A stretch of DNA of 7,788 nucleotides. Source: Proteiniphilum sp. UBA5384. GTDB taxonomy: Bacteria > Bacteroidota > Bacteroidia > Bacteroidales > Dysgonomonadaceae. Below the pieces are notes generated by a model, which was not told the origin of the DNA, searched no databases, and worked only from the letters and a program-made list of their open reading frames with translations. The stretch spans positions 1 through 7,788 of the forward strand of contig NZ_DHOS01000032.1 of the NCBI RefSeq assembly GCF_002410825.1, written 5' to 3'. Positions 6,673 to 7,788 of the stretch are shown here, piece after piece. The stretch's first letter is position 1. Each line of letters begins with the position of its first letter. The position numbers and the translations under genes are program-made.

Positions 6673-7494
6673 CTATTTCTTTTTATCCCCTTGTATATAT
6701 TTGATATACATATATCTATACATTAGTGCAACATCTGTGAAACAGGAAAAGATAAATAAATCACGAACGTGTTCCAGCCTTTCGGAAACAAGGTCAAGTT
6801 CCAGTATCTTTTGGATTTCCTCTTCTGTAAGATACCCTCTATCAACCCTGTGTAGTCGGATTTTATAGTTGGCAAAAGGGTCGCCTGTAATCAGTCCGTT
6901 GTTGCGAGCAATCAGGATTATGCGTTTGAAGAACTGCATAAACTTAGCAGTAGTATTGGAATTACATTTGCCGACAGTCTTCAAATACACCTCAAAATCG
7001 GTAATAAACATCAGGTTGATTTCTTTCAGCGCAATATCCGACATATTATATTTATGCTGGATGAAATTTTCAAGGTGCTTGCGGGTTACTTCGTACTTCT
7101 GATAGGTAGATGCAGATTTGGATATGCCAATCAACGCTTTCACGTCATTGTTATGCTTCTCAAAGAGGTTTAACAGGGTTTCGTGTACTTCGGTATGACC
7201 TAAGAACTCGTTCTTTACTTTCTCGGCGGTAACATAGTTATCACGCCGTTGCTGCTCGTGGTAGATGTGGTTCAGGGATGCTTTAATATCATCCAGCAGG
7301 TTGTTTAACTGCCCGGCAGCCTTTCCGGTGGCTTTGCCAGCCTTCACATTCCAGTTGTCGGGATGGATGCTTTGTTTGGTACTGAATTGGCAGATTTTTC
7401 CGTCAATGGTAATTCTTGCCATAATTGTTACCTCTCCATTACACTTTTCAGACCCTTTTTTCAGGTAAAAAAGCACTTTAAATGTACTCTTCAT
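6673..7494 (-). pseudogene. Tyrosine recombinase (phage/ICE-type integrase), 3'-truncated
   Basis: The 273 residues match the N-terminal two-thirds of a Bacteroides-type integrase. The arm-binding domain opens MKSTFKVLFYLKKG, with ITIDGKICQFSTKQSIHPDNWNVKAGKATG (about 28-57). A SAM-like core-binding domain follows (about 105-210, with STYQKYEVTRKHLENFI), then the conserved linker GYLTEEEIQKILEL (220-233) and LEHVRDLFIFSCFT (240-253), which normally leads into the catalytic domain. Family members continue about 150 residues further, with the R-H-R-Y catalytic residues. Here the family likeness stops after CFT at residue 253 (about base 6736), followed by 20 residues of unrelated, low-complexity sequence (DVALMYRYMYIKYIQGDKKK) and a stop. 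It therefore lacks the nucleophilic Tyr and cannot recombine DNA by itself. The start and upstream control region look intact, so the fragment may still be expressed and bind DNA. It points away from the tRNA-Ser fragment at the right edge. Confidence 0.85.
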
Positions 7495-7495
7495 A

Positions 7496-7546
7496 ATCTC
7501 ACTTTTTAATGTTACAAAATTACTTTTAATGTATTAATTGTGAGAT
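7496..7546 (-). promoter_or_regulatory. Integrase promoter region with direct and inverted repeats
   Basis: On the minus strand TAATTTTG (TAnnTTTG) lies at 7522-7515, just upstream of the integrase ATG at 7494, but no TTTG sits at the -33 distance. The element is bracketed by a 7-bp inverted repeat, ATCTCAC at 7496-7502 and GTGAGAT at 7540-7546, and overlapped by a direct repeat of TTTTAATGT at 7504-7512 and 7524-7532. The 20-bp period, two helical turns, would suit binding of a regulator such as an excisionase or the integrase itself. Confidence 0.45.
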
Positions 7547-7592
7547 ATATACAGACTATACAAATTCGGTCAAAGAGTGGTCATTTTCGGAC

Positions 7593-7635
7593 AAATCGTT
7601 ACCGTTTTTGTCCATTTTGAAAACGGTAACGATTT
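7593..7635. repeat. Perfect 16-bp inverted repeat with 11-base spacer
   Basis: The arm AAATCGTTACCGTTTT at 7593-7608 is exactly complementary to 7620-7635, with an 11-base spacer at 7609-7619. The arms are only moderately GC-containing and are not followed by a run of T, so a terminator is less likely than a protein-binding or recombination site. The distal arm sequence recurs next to the truncated integrase end (6661-6673). Confidence 0.8.
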
Positions 7636-7647
7636 AGGCACAAAATT

Positions 7648-7679
7648 GTGTCTTTTCGGGGCTTTTTAGTGTCTTTTCG
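7648..7679. repeat. Short direct repeat GTGTCTTTTCG
   Basis: The 11-mer GTGTCTTTTCG occurs at 7648-7658 and again at 7669-7679, a spacing of exactly 21 bp or about two helical turns. Regularly phased short direct repeats between an integrase gene and its tRNA target are typical of recombinase or excisionase binding sites. The function here is inference. Confidence 0.6.
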
Positions 7680-7699
7680 ACTGGACAAAACACAAAAGA

Positions 7700-7732
7700 A
7701 AAAGCCTACAAATCATTGACTTGTAGGCTTTT
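7700..7732 (-). terminator. Rho-independent-type terminator hairpin
   Basis: A perfect 12-bp stem (AAAAGCCTACAA at 7700-7711 with TTGTAGGCTTTT at 7721-7732) encloses a 9-base loop. On the minus strand it is followed by TTTTTCTTTTG, a good T tract, and lies 37 bases after the tRNA-Ser 3' end, so it most likely terminates the tRNA transcript. The plus-strand tail is poorer. It is flanked by an 11-bp inverted repeat, CTGGACAAAAC at 7681-7691 and GTTTTGTCCAG at 7749-7759. Confidence 0.7.
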
Positions 7733-7768
7733 GTCCGTTTGTTATCTGGTTTTGTCCAGACCTTCCAG

Positions 7769-7788
7769 CGGAGAGAGAGGGATTCGAA
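7769..7788 (-). tRNA. tRNA-Ser 3' end (partial, runs off the window) / probable integration target
   Basis: Read on the minus strand, the last 20 bases begin inside a T-loop (TTCGAAT). They continue with a 5-base T-stem 3' half (CCCTC), a 7-base acceptor 3' strand (TCTCTCC) and a discriminator G at 7769. This implies an acceptor 5' strand GGAGAGA, which together with G73 fits bacterial tRNA-Ser. CCA is not encoded (CTG follows). Whether the full tRNA lies beyond the edge or this is only a duplicated attachment-site copy cannot be seen. A tRNA 3' end beside an integrase is the classical target of such elements. Confidence 0.65.

Noticed and set aside
6692..6710. 7-bp inverted repeat TGTATAT/ATATACA inside the integrase tail
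   Set aside because: Pure AT-rich low-complexity sequence; weak pairing and no supporting context.
1..7788. CRISPR array, insertion sequence transposase, rRNA
   Set aside because: No regularly spaced repeats of 20 bases or more, no DDE-type transposase frame with terminal repeats, and no rRNA-like sequence were seen on either strand.

Overview
The window looks like Bacteroidetes chromosome, probably Bacteroides or Parabacteroides. The signs are AT-rich DNA, a FecI-type ECF sigma factor with a DUF4974-type FecR anti-sigma factor and a TonB-linked receptor carrying an N-terminal STN domain, lipoproteins with acidic residues after the lipid-bearing Cys, TAnnTTTG-type -7 promoter elements, and a Bacteroides-type tyrosine recombinase beginning MKSTFKVLFYLKK. 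Every protein-coding gene I accept lies on the minus strand, so the window reads right to left biologically.

Region 1 (about 5514 down to 113) is one tight five-gene cluster: ECF sigma factor, FecR-like anti-sigma factor (20 bp overlap), outer-membrane receptor with signal peptide, STN domain, carboxypeptidase-like domain, plug and barrel (GTG start directly abutting the fecR stop), an unrecognised lipoprotein (11 bp gap), and a PstS-like periplasmic-binding-fold lipoprotein (11 bp gap). This is the layout of a trans-envelope signalling and uptake locus. A ligand would be sensed at the outer membrane, the receptor STN domain would signal to FecR, and the sigma factor would be freed. The PstS-like protein without a visible ABC permease is the unusual part and suggests an oxyanion (perhaps phosphate) or related ligand, captured by a lipoprotein.

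Region 2 (about 6508 down to 5681) is a monocistronic RibD-C/dihydrofolate-reductase-like enzyme behind a good Bacteroidetes promoter. Between promoter and start codon is a leader of about 260 nt packed with nested inverted repeats, with an alternative pairing and a 52-codon open frame ending four bases before the enzyme start. This is the best candidate for an undescribed regulatory RNA or dispersed structured element in the window.

Region 3 (about 6590 to 7788) is the end of an integrated element. It holds a 3'-truncated tyrosine recombinase lacking its catalytic domain, a promoter region with repeats, a 16-bp perfect inverted repeat whose arm sequence recurs next to the truncated integrase end, five copies of a GGACAAA heptamer, a terminator hairpin, and finally the last 20 bases of what looks like a tRNA-Ser, the probable attachment site. 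The other end of the element is not in the window.
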